DNA from: an uncultured Buttiauxella sp.
GTDB lineage: Bacteria; Pseudomonadota; Gammaproteobacteria; Enterobacterales; Enterobacteriaceae
NCBI GenBank assembly: GCA_946480445.1
Contig: CAMLJN010000007.1
Coordinates: 120,518 to 184,517 of the forward strand
Direction of reading: 5' to 3'
Length of the DNA: 64,000 nucleotides
The position numbers were made by a program, and so were the translations under genes. The notes beneath the pieces were generated by a model. That model had not been told where the DNA came from, searched no databases, and was given only the letters and a program-made list of their open reading frames with translations. Shown in pieces: positions 46,644 to 56,502 of this stretch; positions within the stretch are counted from its first letter, which is position 1, and each line of letters opens with the position of its first letter.

Positions 46644-48005
46644 ATGTTTGATAATTTAACTGACCGTCTGTCGCGTACCCTGCGCAATATCAGCGGCCGC
46701 GGGCGGCTGACTGAAGAGAATGTTAAAGAAACCCTGCGCGAAGTGCGCATGGCGCTGCTGGAAGCGGATGTTGCGCTACCCGTCGTGCGTGATTTCATCA
46801 GCCGAGTCAAAGAGAAGGCGGTGGGTCACGAGGTTAACAAGAGCCTGACGCCGGGTCAGGAATTCGTCAAAATTGTGCGCGCCGAGCTGGTGGCGGCAAT
46901 GGGCGAAGAGAACGCCGTGCTCAACCTGGCCGCTCAGCCGCCAGCCGTGGTGCTGATGGCGGGCCTGCAAGGTGCCGGTAAAACCACAAGCGTAGGCAAA
47001 CTCGGTAAATTCTTACGCGAGAAGCAAAAGAAAAAGGTGCTGGTTGTTTCTGCCGACGTGTATCGCCCGGCGGCGATCAAACAGCTGGAAACGCTGGCCG
47101 AGCAGGTCGGAGTAGATTTCTTCCCGTCTGACGTCGCGCAAAAGCCCGTCGATATCGTGAATGCTGCGCTGAAAGAAGCGAAGCTGAAGTTTTACGACGT
47201 GCTGCTGGTGGATACCGCTGGTCGTCTGCACGTAGACGAAGCGATGATGGACGAAATCAAGCAGGTGCATGCCGCGATTAATCCGGTAGAAACGCTGTTT
47301 GTCGTCGATGCCATGACCGGTCAGGATGCGGCGAATACCGCGAAGGCGTTTAACGAGGCGCTGCCGCTGACGGGTGTGGTACTGACCAAAGTAGACGGTG
47401 ATGCGCGCGGCGGTGCGGCGCTGTCTATTCGCCACATTACCGGCAAACCCATTAAGTTCCTCGGCGTCGGCGAAAAAACCGAAGCGCTGGAGCCGTTCCA
47501 CCCGGATCGTATTGCTTCCCGTATTCTGGGTATGGGCGACGTGCTGTCGCTTATCGAGGATATCGAAAGCAAAGTTGACCGCGCGCAGGCTGAGAAACTG
47601 GCCAGCAAGCTGAAGAAAGGCGACGGTTTCGACCTCAACGACTTCCTTGAGCAGCTCAAGCAGATGAAAAACATGGGCGGTATGGCGAGCATGATGAGCA
47701 AGCTGCTGGGCATGGGGCAACTGCCGGACAACGTCAAATCTCAGATGGACGATAAAGTTCTGGTGCGCATGGAGGCGATTATCAACTCCATGACGCTTAA
47801 AGAACGCGCCTCGCCAGAAATCATTAAAGGTTCCCGCAAACGCCGTATCGCGCAGGGCTCCGGCATGCAGGTGCAGGATGTTAACCGTCTGCTCAAGCAG
47901 TTCGACGACATGCAGCGCATGATGAAGAAGATGAAGAAAGGCGGCATGGCGAAAATGATGCGCGGCATGAAAGGTATGATGCCGCCAGGTTTCCCAGGCC
48001 GTTAA
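46644..48005 (+). CDS. ffh: Signal recognition particle protein Ffh
   Basis: The 453-residue product matches E. coli Ffh in length: N domain, GTPase G domain (GLQGAGKTT near 107, DTAGRLHVDEAMMDE, TKVDGDARGGAALS) and the methionine-rich M domain (DMQRMMKKMKKGGMAKMMRGMKGMMPPGFPGR) that binds 4.5S RNA and signal peptides. It targets membrane proteins co-translationally. ATG 46644 (MFDNLTDRL) is the conserved start. Confidence 0.98.
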   Translation: MFDNLTDRLSRTLRNISGRGRLTEENVKETLREVRMALLEADVALPVVRDFISRVKEKAVGHEVNKSLTPGQEFVKIVRAELVAAMGEENAVLNLAAQPPAVVLMAGLQGAGKTTSVGKLGKFLREKQKKKVLVVSADVYRPAAIKQLETLAEQVGVDFFPSDVAQKPVDIVNAALKEAKLKFYDVLLVDTAGRLHVDEAMMDEIKQVHAAINPVETLFVVDAMTGQDAANTAKAFNEALPLTGVVLTKVDGDARGGAALSIRHITGKPIKFLGVGEKTEALEPFHPDRIASRILGMGDVLSLIEDIESKVDRAQAEKLASKLKKGDGFDLNDFLEQLKQMKNMGGMASMMSKLLGMGQLPDNVKSQMDDKVLVRMEAIINSMTLKERASPEIIKGSRKRRIAQGSGMQVQDVNRLLKQFDDMQRMMKKMKKGGMAKMMRGMKGMMPPGFPGR

Positions 48006-48063
48006 GCTCATTTAGATTGCTTTTTGCGCCCAAATGAGTAAAATTTTCGGGCTTTTAATATGA

Positions 48064-48099
48064 CACCGGGCTCCCTCCCTCGATGGGGCCCGGTGTTTT
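48064..48099 (+). terminator. Terminator/attenuator between ffh and rpsP
   Basis: CACCGGGC pairs with GCCCGGTG and is followed by TTTTA, 20 bases before the rpsP start. It may separate ffh from the ribosomal operon. Confidence 0.65.
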
Positions 48100-48118
48100 A
48101 TTCACTAAAGAGGATGTT

Positions 48119-48367
48119 ATGGTAACTATTCGTTTAGCACGTCACGGCGCTAAAAAGCGTCCGTTCTACCAGGTTGTTGTTACTGACAGCCGTAATGCAC
48201 GTAACGGTCGCTTCATTGAGCGCGTTGGTTTCTTCAACCCTATCGCTGGTGAGAAAGACGAGGCAAGCCGCCTGGATCTGGATCGCATCGAGCATTGGGT
48301 TGGCTTAGGCGCAACCGTTTCTGATCGCGTATCTGCGCTGATCAAAGCAACAAAAAAAGCAGCTTAA
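48119..48367 (+). CDS. rpsP: 30S ribosomal protein S16
   Basis: The 82-residue product equals E. coli S16 in length, with [21 protein letters not shown] and [16 protein letters not shown] 48119 follows AAGAGGATGTT, a good ribosome site. First gene of rpsP-rimM-trmD-rplS. Confidence 0.98.
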   Translation: MVTIRLARHGAKKRPFYQVVVTDSRNARNGRFIERVGFFNPIAGEKDEASRLDLDRIEHWVGLGATVSDRVSALIKATKKAA

Positions 48368-48385
48368 TCTGTCACGGTGGTCATG

Positions 48386-48934
48386 ATGAGCAATCAACTC
48401 TCCGCAAAGGCACCTGTTAACCCAATCGTTTTGGGCAAAATGGGCTCCTGCTACGGTATTCGTGGTTGGCTCAGAGTGTTTTCCTCCACCGAAGACGCCG
48501 AAAGCATTTTTGACTATCAGCCCTGGTTTATCCAGAAGGCGGGTCAGTGGCAGCAGGTACAGCTGGAAAGCTGGAAGCACCACAATCAGGATCTGATCAT
48601 CAAGCTGAAAGGCGTTGACGATCGGGATGCCGCGAATCTGCTCACCAATTGCGAAATTGTGGTCGATTCAACGCAGCTGCCTCATCTCGAAGAGGGTGAC
48701 TATTACTGGAAAGACCTTATGGGTTGCCAGGTCGTGACCACTCAGGGATACCAGCTCGGTAAAGTCATCGACATGATGGAAACCGGCTCCAATGACGTGC
48801 TCGTCATTAAGGCAAACCTGAAAGATGCATTCGGTATCAAGGAGCGGCTGGTTCCGTTCCTCGATGGGCAGGTTATCAAGAAAGTCGATCTCGCTACTCA
48901 AACGATTGAAGTAGATTGGGATCCTGGTTTCTAA
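48386..48934 (+). CDS. rimM: Ribosome maturation factor RimM
   Basis: The 182-residue product matches E. coli Rim[36 protein letters not shown], then the PRC-barrel half with DLMGCQVVT and [26 protein letters not shown]. It aids 30S maturation and binds S19. ATG 48386 ([10 protein letters not shown]) agrees with the E. coli start; two earlier in-frame ATGs exist. Confidence 0.97.
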   Translation: MSNQLSAKAPVNPIVLGKMGSCYGIRGWLRVFSSTEDAESIFDYQPWFIQKAGQWQQVQLESWKHHNQDLIIKLKGVDDRDAANLLTNCEIVVDSTQLPHLEEGDYYWKDLMGCQVVTTQGYQLGKVIDMMETGSNDVLVIKANLKDAFGIKERLVPFLDGQVIKKVDLATQTIEVDWDPGF

Positions 48935-48979
48935 ACCTCCGGATAAACGGTAACAAAACGGCGTGATGGGGAAAGGCTT

Positions 48980-49747
48980 GTGTTTATTGGTGTAGTTAGC
49001 CTGTTTCCAGAGATGTTCCGCGCAATTACCGATTACGGGGTAACTGGCCGGGCAGTTAAAAATGGCCTGCTGAGCATCCAGAGCTGGAGTCCGCGTGACT
49101 TCACTTATGACCGGCACCGTACCGTGGACGATCGTCCTTACGGCGGCGGACCTGGTATGCTTATGATGGTTAACCCCTTACGGGAAGCCATCCACGCAGC
49201 GAAAGCCGCGGCAGGGGAAGGTGCAAAGGTTATCTACCTTTCGCCTCAGGGGCGCAAGCTTGATCAGGCAGGCGTCAGTGAGCTGGCAACAAATGAGAAG
49301 CTAATTCTGGTTTGTGGCCGCTACGAGGGCATAGATGAGCGCGTGATCCAAACCGAAATTGACGAAGAATGGTCAATCGGCGATTACGTTCTCAGCGGTG
49401 GTGAGCTACCGGCAATGACGCTGATTGATTCCGTCTCACGGTTTATACCGGGAGTTCTGGGCCATGAAGCTTCAGCAACCGAAGATTCGTTTGCTGATGG
49501 ATTGCTGGACTGCCCACACTATACCCGTCCTGAAGTGTTAGACGGCATGGAAGTACCGGCGGTATTGCTGTCGGGGAACCATGCGGAGATTCGCCGTTGG
49601 CGCCTGAAACAGTCGCTGGGCCGCACCTGGCTTAGAAGACCTGAACTTCTGGAAAACCTGGCTCTGACTGAAGAGCAAGCAAGGTTGCTGGCGGAGTTCC
49701 AACGGGAACACGCACAACAGCAACATAAACATGATGGGCAAGGTTAA
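48980..49747 (+). CDS. trmD: tRNA (guanine37-N1)-methyltransferase
   Basis: The 255-residue product equals E. coli TrmD. The SPOUT knot motifs are visible: [40 protein letters not shown], and [15 protein letters not shown]. It methylates G37 and prevents frameshifting, using AdoMet. Third gene of the operon. Confidence 0.98.
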   Translation: MFIGVVSLFPEMFRAITDYGVTGRAVKNGLLSIQSWSPRDFTYDRHRTVDDRPYGGGPGMLMMVNPLREAIHAAKAAAGEGAKVIYLSPQGRKLDQAGVSELATNEKLILVCGRYEGIDERVIQTEIDEEWSIGDYVLSGGELPAMTLIDSVSRFIPGVLGHEASATEDSFADGLLDCPHYTRPEVLDGMEVPAVLLSGNHAEIRRWRLKQSLGRTWLRRPELLENLALTEEQARLLAEFQREHAQQQHKHDGQG

Positions 49748-49787
49748 GACCGCCCAATACATCAGTTTACCCAGGATAAGAGATTAA

Positions 49788-50138
<351 letters not shown>

Positions 50139-50162
50139 GATTCGCTTAGGCGACATCCCTGT

Positions 50163-50192
50163 AAAGGGCTGCCATCTGGCAGCCCTTTTTTA
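50163..50192 (+). terminator. Terminator of the rpsP operon
   Basis: AAAGGGCTGCC and GGCAGCCCTTT pair around ATCT and are followed by T-rich sequence; standard intrinsic terminator right after rplS. Confidence 0.85.
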
Positions 50193-50210
50193 TGCCTGAT
50201 GCTGGCGTAA

Positions 50211-50696
50211 TTAAGGTGCAGTAATGACGACCGCGACGCGGCGGTTCTCTGCGCGGCCCTGGCCTGTAGCATTGCTGGCAACCGGGTATTTTTTACCCAG
50301 GCCCTGGGTGGTCAGGTTGGCGCGCGGGATACTGGCACCTTCGGCCCAGGCGTCGGCCACTACGTTAGCGCGCTTCAGGGACAGCGCCTGATTGTAGCTT
50401 TCTTCACCGTAGTTATCGGTATGCCCATCCAGCCTGGCATGTTTCAGGCCCGTGGCGGCAAGCTTTGCGGCCATGGTTTGAATGGAGGCATAGCTTTCGG
50501 GCTGGAGCCTGTACTCGTTTTTGCCAAATAAAATTTTGTCCGACAGGCCCAGGGACCAGCTGTCATTGGACTCGGTAAAACCATAAGAGCGCATGGCCGC
50601 GACCTGCTCAGGCGTAAAGGTGGAAGGCGGCGCCTGGCAGCCGGTCAGAAAACATGAGAATACTATTGCTGGTGCAAACAGGCGGAAAGCGATCAT
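50211..50696 (-). CDS. yfiB: OmpA-domain lipoprotein YfiB
   Basis: The 161-residue product has a lipoprotein signal (lipobox LTGC, Cys about 20) and an OmpA-like peptidoglycan-binding domain (LDGHTDNYGEESYNQALSLKRANVVADAWAEGASIP, GQGRAENRRVAVVI). In the YfiBNR system YfiB can sequester YfiR and so release the cyclase. ATG 50696 has AAGGA at right distance; a TTG two codons upstream is weaker. Third gene of yfiR-dgcN-yfiB. Confidence 0.93.
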   Translation of the reverse strand: MIAFRLFAPAIVFSCFLTGCQAPPSTFTPEQVAAMRSYGFTESNDSWSLGLSDKILFGKNEYRLQPESYASIQTMAAKLAATGLKHARLDGHTDNYGEESYNQALSLKRANVVADAWAEGASIPRANLTTQGLGKKYPVASNATGQGRAENRRVAVVITAP

Positions 50697-50709
50697 AGTC
50701 AATCCTTGG

Positions 50710-51939
50710 TTATTTCTGCTTGATAAGCAGCTGTCGCTGCTTATTCTTTTCGATATACATATTGCGGTCGGCGGTTTCCATCAGGCTGTCAGTGGATGCA
50801 ATATCTTTTGTTAACGCCACGCCGACGCTGAGGGTCATGGTGATTTCTTGCCCGTTAAGCAAAGAGATCGGCCGCTCGACGATGCTTTTCAGGTGCGCGA
50901 GCGCTTCCTTCGCCGCAGCGTTGTCAGCGACTGAATGTAAAATCACTGCGAATTCATCTCCACCGAGGCGGAAAGCCTGATGGTCATGACGGGTAAACTG
51001 TAGCAGACGACTCGCCACTTCAATCAGCACCACATCTCCCGCCGCGTGCCCCCAGGTATCGTTGATAAACTTAAAGTTATCGCCATCCATAAAAAGCAGG
51101 GCGCTGCCTGAGTCTCTCTGCTCGGGGGCCATCAGCTCGTCGAGCGCTTGACGGAAGGCGGCACGGTTTGCAAGACCGGTCAGCGGATCGTGCATGGCCG
51201 TTCTCTGCAAGGAGGCATTTTTAAGCTGGAGCTGTTTTTGCCAGTCTTCCATCTCATCGAGCAGGCTATTAAAGTCCTGGGCGAAGATATGGAACTCCTC
51301 AATTTTTTCGGGGGAAACCCGGCGGGCAAAGTTACGGTTGGTTCGCACATCGTGCACCACGCCGGTAATGTTCTGAAGCGCGTTATCAAGGTCCCGGTGA
51401 AGGTGGCGGGAAATCAGAAGTGCAAGGCTTGCGGCAAGCAATATGCAGGTTGTTAATACGCCCAACGACAGCCACACGAAATGCGTAATAGTGGTGTCCG
51501 TGCCCGTCAGGCGCATTTTGCCGATCACATTACCGTTGTGTAAAACAGGTTGTTCAATAGGACGAGGGAACAGCCATTTGCTGACCAGCCCGCCGACCAT
51601 ATCGTGCCGCTCGTCGCTGTTTAAATGCCAGTTGGTCAGCTCCTTGCCGCTGGCGTCAAGCACCTGTGCTGCGGTGAATTGACCTTGTTTGCCCAGCGTG
51701 GCCAGCGTTTCGTAGGCGGCAGTGCCGTCGCGGAAGACGACCGCGGCCTCTAAGCTTTGGCTTACCGTTGCGCAGAGTAGCTCCAGATTTTTTTGTGCAT
51801 ATTGTTTTAACGTCAGCATTGAGGCGACGGACAGCAGCAGCCACGCGGTGAGCATGGTGATCACGACGCTGGTGATGCTAATTCTGCGCAAAGTTCTTTT
51901 GAACGTTGGGCGCGAGGAAATCGACGGATCCTTATTCAT
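50710..51939 (-). CDS. dgcN: Diguanylate cyclase DgcN (YfiN)
   Basis: The 409-residue product has an N-terminal membrane segment (about 20-45), a periplasmic sensor domain, a second segment (about 155-178, FVWLSLGVLTTCILLAASLALL), a HAMP-like region and a GGDEF domain with the active motif RLGGDEF and DPLTGLANRAAF. It makes c-di-GMP and is inhibited by YfiR in the periplasm. The start overlaps the yfiR stop; ATG 51939 or the ATG just before it could be used. Confidence 0.94.
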   Translation of the reverse strand: MNKDPSISSRPTFKRTLRRISITSVVITMLTAWLLLSVASMLTLKQYAQKNLELLCATVSQSLEAAVVFRDGTAAYETLATLGKQGQFTAAQVLDASGKELTNWHLNSDERHDMVGGLVSKWLFPRPIEQPVLHNGNVIGKMRLTGTDTTITHFVWLSLGVLTTCILLAASLALLISRHLHRDLDNALQNITGVVHDVRTNRNFARRVSPEKIEEFHIFAQDFNSLLDEMEDWQKQLQLKNASLQRTAMHDPLTGLANRAAFRQALDELMAPEQRDSGSALLFMDGDNFKFINDTWGHAAGDVVLIEVASRLLQFTRHDHQAFRLGGDEFAVILHSVADNAAAKEALAHLKSIVERPISLLNGQEITMTLSVGVALTKDIASTDSLMETADRNMYIEKNKQRQLLIKQK

Positions 51940-52465
51940 CATTATTGTTCCGTGGCCGAGCGAGCAGTAAGACATCCGGATTCACCCTGACGCCGCTACG
52001 GGTTAATGAATCCAGATTGACGGAAAAAGAGACGTGGCTGTTTTTTATATTCAGACAAAAAGAGCTGCCAAGGGTGCACTGAGTATTTTGCTCGGCAATT
52101 AATAATAACGGCCGGGGGTGATACTGCTCGATAATTTGCAATTGTTGTTGCGGCGATTCTGAGCCGAAATAAAGTCCATCGCATTGGGACAGCAGCGCCT
52201 CATTTAAAGAGTGGACGACCTGCGGGTGATAGGGAATGCCGTCTGTACTGCTGCTTGCGCGGGCGAGCGCAGCGCTAAAAACAGAAGATGAAAAAATACA
52301 AAGTTTGGGCTGCACCTGCTGCTGCGGCCAACGTGTATAGCTAACAATACCGGCAACAATCGTCCGCACCCGGGCGGCAACATCGTTATCCTCAGCTGCC
52401 GTGGCATTTTGACTAACCAGGCATAAACAAGCGATAAGCGCTGCGGAAAAGGTTAACCTGCGCAT
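51932..52465 (-). CDS. yfiR: Periplasmic regulator YfiR
   Basis: The 177-residue product has a signal peptide (about 1-23, LTFSAALIACLCLVSQNATAA) and the YfiR pattern: DVAARVRTIVAGIVSYTRWP, KLCIFSSSVFSAAL, LLLIAEQNTQCTLGSSFCL and VNLDSLTRSGVRVNPDVLLLARPRN. It represses DgcN. ATG 52465 begins a good signal peptide; the frame is open further upstream but without signal. First gene of the operon and overlaps dgcN. Confidence 0.92.
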   Translation of the reverse strand: MRRLTFSAALIACLCLVSQNATAAEDNDVAARVRTIVAGIVSYTRWPQQQVQPKLCIFSSSVFSAALARASSSTDGIPYHPQVVHSLNEALLSQCDGLYFGSESPQQQLQIIEQYHPRPLLLIAEQNTQCTLGSSFCLNIKNSHVSFSVNLDSLTRSGVRVNPDVLLLARPRNNNDE

Positions 52466-52670
52466 GATAGGTGTGACATCCAGAGCCTTATCGTCGTGGC
52501 GATGTTCTGGCGGCAAACACCAGTATTTCTTATGCGTTTGAATGCGGCCAATCTTATCATCACCGATATACCTCGTCATTAACTCCACTCCGTGATGATA
52601 TTCCTGACAACGGATTATGATGATAAGAATAACCCCGAAATAATGCAGTTATTCCAGGCTGATGGATAAA

Positions 52671-53048
52671 TTAATTCAAAACTGACGCCCGCAGTCCGGC
52701 ATCGCTGGCTTGTTGCCAGCCAGCTTTCAGTCTGGCGGTGTTCGGTAAGTTTTCGCAGCTGGGCGGGAAACGTTTACCGTTTTCACCTGCCAGCTGAAGA
52801 TAATCAGCGTTACAGATGCGTTCCTGTCCTTTCACATAACCTCTGCGCCACTCTTTTCTGTCAACATGGTGATCGCCATGCCGGTAACCCAGTACCTCAT
52901 CGCTTTGTACCGTATTGCCGGCCAGCGCATCATCCTGGCCCGCCTGAAACCAGTCCGTTGGTGCAGGCTGGGGTCCAAAGGTATAGGGATTAATCTCACA
53001 GCCCGATAAACACAGGGCCAGCAGGAGTAAAGACATGCGCTGCATAGC
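52671..53048 (-). CDS. yfiL: YfiL-like DUF2799 lipoprotein
   Basis: The 125-residue product has a lipoprotein signal (LLLLALCLSGC) and a DUF2799-type body with repeated W-X-X-G patterns (DWFQAGQDDALAG, WRRGYVKGQERIC). Its position between yfiR and aroF matches yfiL of E. coli; the name rests on synteny and the domain. ATG 53048 has AAGG eight bases before; ATG 53072 is also in frame. Confidence 0.7.
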   Translation of the reverse strand, partial: AMQRMSLLLLALCLSGCEINPYTFGPQPAPTDWFQAGQDDALAGNTVQSDEVLGYRHGDHHVDRKEWRRGYVKGQERICNADYLQLAGENGKRFPPSCENLPNTARLKAGWQQASDAGLRASVLN

Positions 53049-53158
53049 GATAACCTTGATGAGCCATTTCATTGAGCATAGAAGCTCAATAAGGATTTAT
53101 CAGGTCGTGAGGGCAACATTTGCAAAGTTGGTCGCGCAATCAGCATTTTTTAGTGTGG

Positions 53159-53227
53159 TGTAATTAAATGTTTACGATTTTGGTTTTGTAATGGCTGTTT
53201 ATATGGTTGTGTAACGTATTATTTACG
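53159..53227 (+). promoter_or_regulatory. TyrR boxes upstream of aroF
   Basis: Two good matches to TGTAAA-N6-TTTACA occur: TGTAATTAAATGTTTACG (53159-53176) and TGTAACGTATTATTTACG (53210-53227). A poorer relative lies near 53187-53203. E. coli aroF is repressed by TyrR with tyrosine through several such boxes. Confidence 0.8.
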
Positions 53228-53320
53228 TAAAACGGATTGCAATCTTTACTGTGCGTGATATGGTAACCCCTCCTCACCGAGGAAACGACTATCGCAAACG
53301 AGCTAAACAGGACTGCCATC

Positions 53321-54391
53321 ATGCAAAAAGACGCGCTGAACAACGTTCATATTTCTGACGAACAAATTCTCATTACGCCGGAACAGCTGAAAGCGGAGTT
53401 CCCGCTAACCGCCGCGCAGATAGCCCAGGTTGAACATTCCCGTCAGACGATCTCCAATATTATTGCCGGTCGCGATCCTCGCCTGCTGGTGGTGTGTGGA
53501 CCTTGCTCGATCCACGATCCGGAAGCTGCGATTGAATATGCTCGTCGTTTTAAAGAACTCTCTGAACAAGTCAGCGATAGTCTGTACCTCGTGATGCGCG
53601 TCTATTTTGAAAAACCACGGACGACCGTGGGCTGGAAAGGGCTGATTAACGATCCGCACATGGATGGCTCGTTTGATGTGGAAGCAGGGTTGAAAATTGC
53701 GCGTAACCTGCTGGTGGAACTGGTAAGCATGGGGCTGCCGCTGGCCACGGAAGCGCTGGATCCAAATAGCCCGCAGTACCTGGGCGATCTGTTTAGCTGG
53801 TCGGCAATCGGTGCCCGTACTACGGAATCACAAACCCACCGCGAAATGGCTTCTGGCCTTTCGATGCCGGTCGGTTTTAAAAATGGCACCGACGGTAGCC
53901 TGGGTACAGCCATCAACGCGATGCGTGCCGCAGCGATGCCGCATCGCTTTGTGGGGATCAATCAGGCAGGCCAGGTTTGCCTGCTGCAAACCCAGGGTAA
54001 CCCGGACGGGCATGTGATTCTGCGCGGCGGCAAAGCGCCGAACTACAGCCCGGCAGATGTCGCCCAGTGTGAAAAAGAGATGCAACAGGCAGGACTGCGT
54101 CCGGCCTTGATGATAGATTGCAGCCATGGCAATTCTAACAAAGACTACCGCCGCCAGCCGGGCGTGGCTGAATCCGCCATCGCCCAGATTAAAGATGGTA
54201 ACCGTTCTATCATTGGCCTGATGATTGAAAGTCATATCCATGAGGGTAATCAGTCTTCAGAGCAGCCACGCAGCGCAATGCAGTACGGCGTTTCCGTCAC
54301 CGATGCCTGCATCAACTGGGAAACAACGGAAAGCCTGCTGCGTGAGATTCATCAGGATCTGAACGGTACGCTTGCGGCACGTCAGGCATAA
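53321..54391 (+). CDS. aroF: Tyrosine-sensitive DAHP synthase
   Basis: The 356-residue product equals E. coli AroF in length and shows the family motifs [43 protein letters not shown], and [15 protein letters not shown]. It condenses erythrose 4-phosphate and phosphoenolpyruvate in the first shikimate step. The AroF assignment over AroG/AroH rests on the tyrA neighbour and TyrR boxes. Eleven bases separate it from tyrA. Confidence 0.96.
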   Translation: MQKDALNNVHISDEQILITPEQLKAEFPLTAAQIAQVEHSRQTISNIIAGRDPRLLVVCGPCSIHDPEAAIEYARRFKELSEQVSDSLYLVMRVYFEKPRTTVGWKGLINDPHMDGSFDVEAGLKIARNLLVELVSMGLPLATEALDPNSPQYLGDLFSWSAIGARTTESQTHREMASGLSMPVGFKNGTDGSLGTAINAMRAAAMPHRFVGINQAGQVCLLQTQGNPDGHVILRGGKAPNYSPADVAQCEKEMQQAGLRPALMIDCSHGNSNKDYRRQPGVAESAIAQIKDGNRSIIGLMIESHIHEGNQSSEQPRSAMQYGVSVTDACINWETTESLLREIHQDLNGTLAARQA

Positions 54392-54402
54392 GAGGTTTTA
54401 CT

Positions 54403-55524
54403 ATGGTTGCTGAATTGACCGCATTACGCGATCAAATCGACGAAGTGGATAAGGCGCTGCTGGATCTTCTGGCACGCCGCCTGGAACTGGTAGCGGAGGT
54501 GGGGGAAGTCAAAAGCCGCTACGGTTTACCTATTTATGTTCCGGAGCGGGAGGCTTCCATGCTCGCTTCCCGCCGCAAAGAAGCGGCAGCGCTCGGTGTG
54601 CCGCCCGATCTCATTGAAGACGTATTACGGCGCGTAATGCGCGAATCTTATTCCAGTGAGAACGATAAGGGGTTTAAAACACTCCGGCCTGCACTGCGTC
54701 CCGTTGTTATTGTTGGCGGTGGCGGGCAGATGGGGCGTTTATTCGAAAAAATGCTGACGCTGTCCGGCTATGCGGTGCGCATCTTTGAGAAGGAAGACTG
54801 GCCGCACGCGTCTGAAATCATGGCCGACGCAGGCATGGTGATTGTCAGCGTCCCCATTCATCTTACCGAGCAGGTTGTCAGCCAGCTGCCGCCGTTGCCA
54901 GATGACTGCATACTGGTCGATCTCGCCTCGGTGAAGAATGGGCCGCTTCAGGCCATGCTTGCCGTACACCATGGCCCGGTACTGGGCCTGCACCCGATGT
55001 TTGGCCCGGACAGCGGTAGCCTGGCAAAACAGGTTGTTGTTTACTGCGATGGCCGCCAGCCGGAAGCCTATCAGTGGTTCCTGGAGCAGATTCAGGTCTG
55101 GGGCGCGCGTTTACACCGTTCCAGTGCCGTGGAGCACGATCAGAATATGGCGTTCATTCAGGCGCTGCGCCACTTCGCGACCTTTGCCTATGGCCTGCAT
55201 CTGGCCGAAGAGAATGTCCAGCTGGAGCAACTGCTGGCGCTGTCGTCGCCGATTTACCGGCTGGAACTGGCGATGGTCGGGCGTCTGTTTGCCCAGGACC
55301 CGCAGCTTTACGCGGACATTATCATGTCTTCAGAAAGCAATCTGGCGCTGATCAAACGCTACTACAAGCGATTTGGCGAGGCGATCGGCCTGCTTGAGCA
55401 GGGTGATAAACAGGCATTTATCGACAGCTTCCGCAAGGTTGAGCACTGGTTTGGCGAGTACGCCCAGCGTTTCCAGAGTGAAAGTCGCACCTTGTTACGT
55501 CAGGCAAATGATAGCCGTCAGTAA
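54403..55524 (+). CDS. tyrA: Chorismate mutase/prephenate dehydrogenase
   Basis: The 373-residue product equals E. coli TyrA: N-terminal AroQ chorismate mutase (about 1-90, [38 protein letters not shown]) and dehydrogenase domain with nucleotide-binding [18 protein letters not shown] (about 102-119) and [13 protein letters not shown]. It converts chorismate via prephenate to 4-hydroxyphenylpyruvate. Co-transcribed with aroF. Confidence 0.97.
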   Translation: MVAELTALRDQIDEVDKALLDLLARRLELVAEVGEVKSRYGLPIYVPEREASMLASRRKEAAALGVPPDLIEDVLRRVMRESYSSENDKGFKTLRPALRPVVIVGGGGQMGRLFEKMLTLSGYAVRIFEKEDWPHASEIMADAGMVIVSVPIHLTEQVVSQLPPLPDDCILVDLASVKNGPLQAMLAVHHGPVLGLHPMFGPDSGSLAKQVVVYCDGRQPEAYQWFLEQIQVWGARLHRSSAVEHDQNMAFIQALRHFATFAYGLHLAEENVQLEQLLALSSPIYRLELAMVGRLFAQDPQLYADIIMSSESNLALIKRYYKRFGEAIGLLEQGDKQAFIDSFRKVEHWFGEYAQRFQSESRTLLRQANDSRQ

Positions 55525-55545
55525 CCGCAAATTCGTTTTATAATC

Positions 55546-55578
55546 AAAGCCAGTGGGAAAGCCCGCTGGCTTTTTTTT
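55546..55578 (+). terminator. Terminator of aroF-tyrA
   Basis: AAAGCCAG-T-GGG pairs with CCC-G-CTGGCTTT around AAAG and is followed by eight T; it lies just before the lactonase gene start. Confidence 0.85.
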
Positions 55579-55594
55579 GACAAGGATACCAGAG

Positions 55595-56470
55595 ATGCCA
55601 CAGCCGCAAGTCCTGTTTGATTACACCGGCCACCTGCCTGAATGCCCCACCTGGTGCGCTGAGGAAGAAAGCCTTTACTGGACCGATATCCTCGAAAATG
55701 AAATTCATCGCTACCACTTGCCGAGCGCAAAACACGACGTTATTCAGTTTTCTGAGGAGGTGGGATGCTTTGCCTTCCGCGAAAACGGCGGCTTTATCGT
55801 GGCGCTGCGCAGCGGGATATACCTGACCAATCGTACGGGGCTTATTACGCATAAAGTGTGCGATAACCCGAATAACCCTGAACTGGCTCGCTTTAACGAC
55901 GGCGGCACCGATCGGGACGGGCGTTTTTACGCGGGCACCTTCTGGGGGCCTGGCGATTATAACGGGGCACTGCTGTGCCGCGTTGATAATGATTTAACGC
56001 CGCATGTGATTCAGCATGATATTCAGGGTGCGAACGGTCTGGCTTTCAGCGAAGACAAAAAATGGATGTACACCTCGGACACGCCAAATGCGGTTATCTA
56101 TCGCACCGCGTTAGATGAGGCAGGGGAGCCGGGCGTGCGTCAGGTATTTAAGCGCTTCGCGGCGGGAGAAGGTATTCCTGACGGGTCTGCAATAGACGTT
56201 GAGGGCTGTTACTGGACGGCGCTATTTGATGGCTATCGTATTGTGCGGCTTTCCCCGCAGGGCGACCTTCTGGAGGAGTATGCTTTGCCGGTTCGTTGCC
56301 CGACGATGGTTTGTTTTGGCGGCAGCGAGATGAAAACGTTATTTATTACTACCACGCGGGAGAATATGGAGGCGGCGGAAATTGCGGAGCGCCCGCTTTC
56401 CGGCGCTATTTTTACGCTTCAGGTAGCCGTAGCAGGCCTTCCTAAAGTGAAATTTAAAGAAAGCCAGTAA
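55595..56470 (+). CDS. SMP-30/gluconolactonase-type hydrolase
   Basis: The 291-residue product is of the SMP-30/LRE six-bladed propeller family: LPECPTWCAEEESLYWTDI with the metal-ligand Glu, RFNDGGTDRDGRFYAGTFW with the Asn/Asp, ANGLAFSEDKKWMYTSDT and IPDGSAIDVEGCYWTALFDG. Members are calcium- or zinc-dependent sugar lactonases; the substrate is not shown. Start ATG 55595 has AAGG nine bases upstream. E. coli K-12 has no such gene between tyrA and pheA, so this is an insertion in the otherwise conserved cluster. Confidence 0.88.
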   Translation: MPQPQVLFDYTGHLPECPTWCAEEESLYWTDILENEIHRYHLPSAKHDVIQFSEEVGCFAFRENGGFIVALRSGIYLTNRTGLITHKVCDNPNNPELARFNDGGTDRDGRFYAGTFWGPGDYNGALLCRVDNDLTPHVIQHDIQGANGLAFSEDKKWMYTSDTPNAVIYRTALDEAGEPGVRQVFKRFAAGEGIPDGSAIDVEGCYWTALFDGYRIVRLSPQGDLLEEYALPVRCPTMVCFGGSEMKTLFITTTRENMEAAEIAERPLSGAIFTLQVAVAGLPKVKFKESQ

Positions 56471-56493
56471 GCCAGGCTAAGGCTGGCTTACTG
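56463..56493. terminator. 12-bp inverted repeat between lactonase gene and pheA
   Basis: CCAGTAAGCCAG (56463-56474) and CTGGCTTACTGG (56482-56493) are perfect inverted repeats with a 7-base loop, overlapping the lactonase stop and 9 bases short of the pheA stop. It probably ends both convergent transcripts, although a T-run is missing. Confidence 0.5.
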
Positions 56494-56502
56494 GGCCAGG
56501 CC

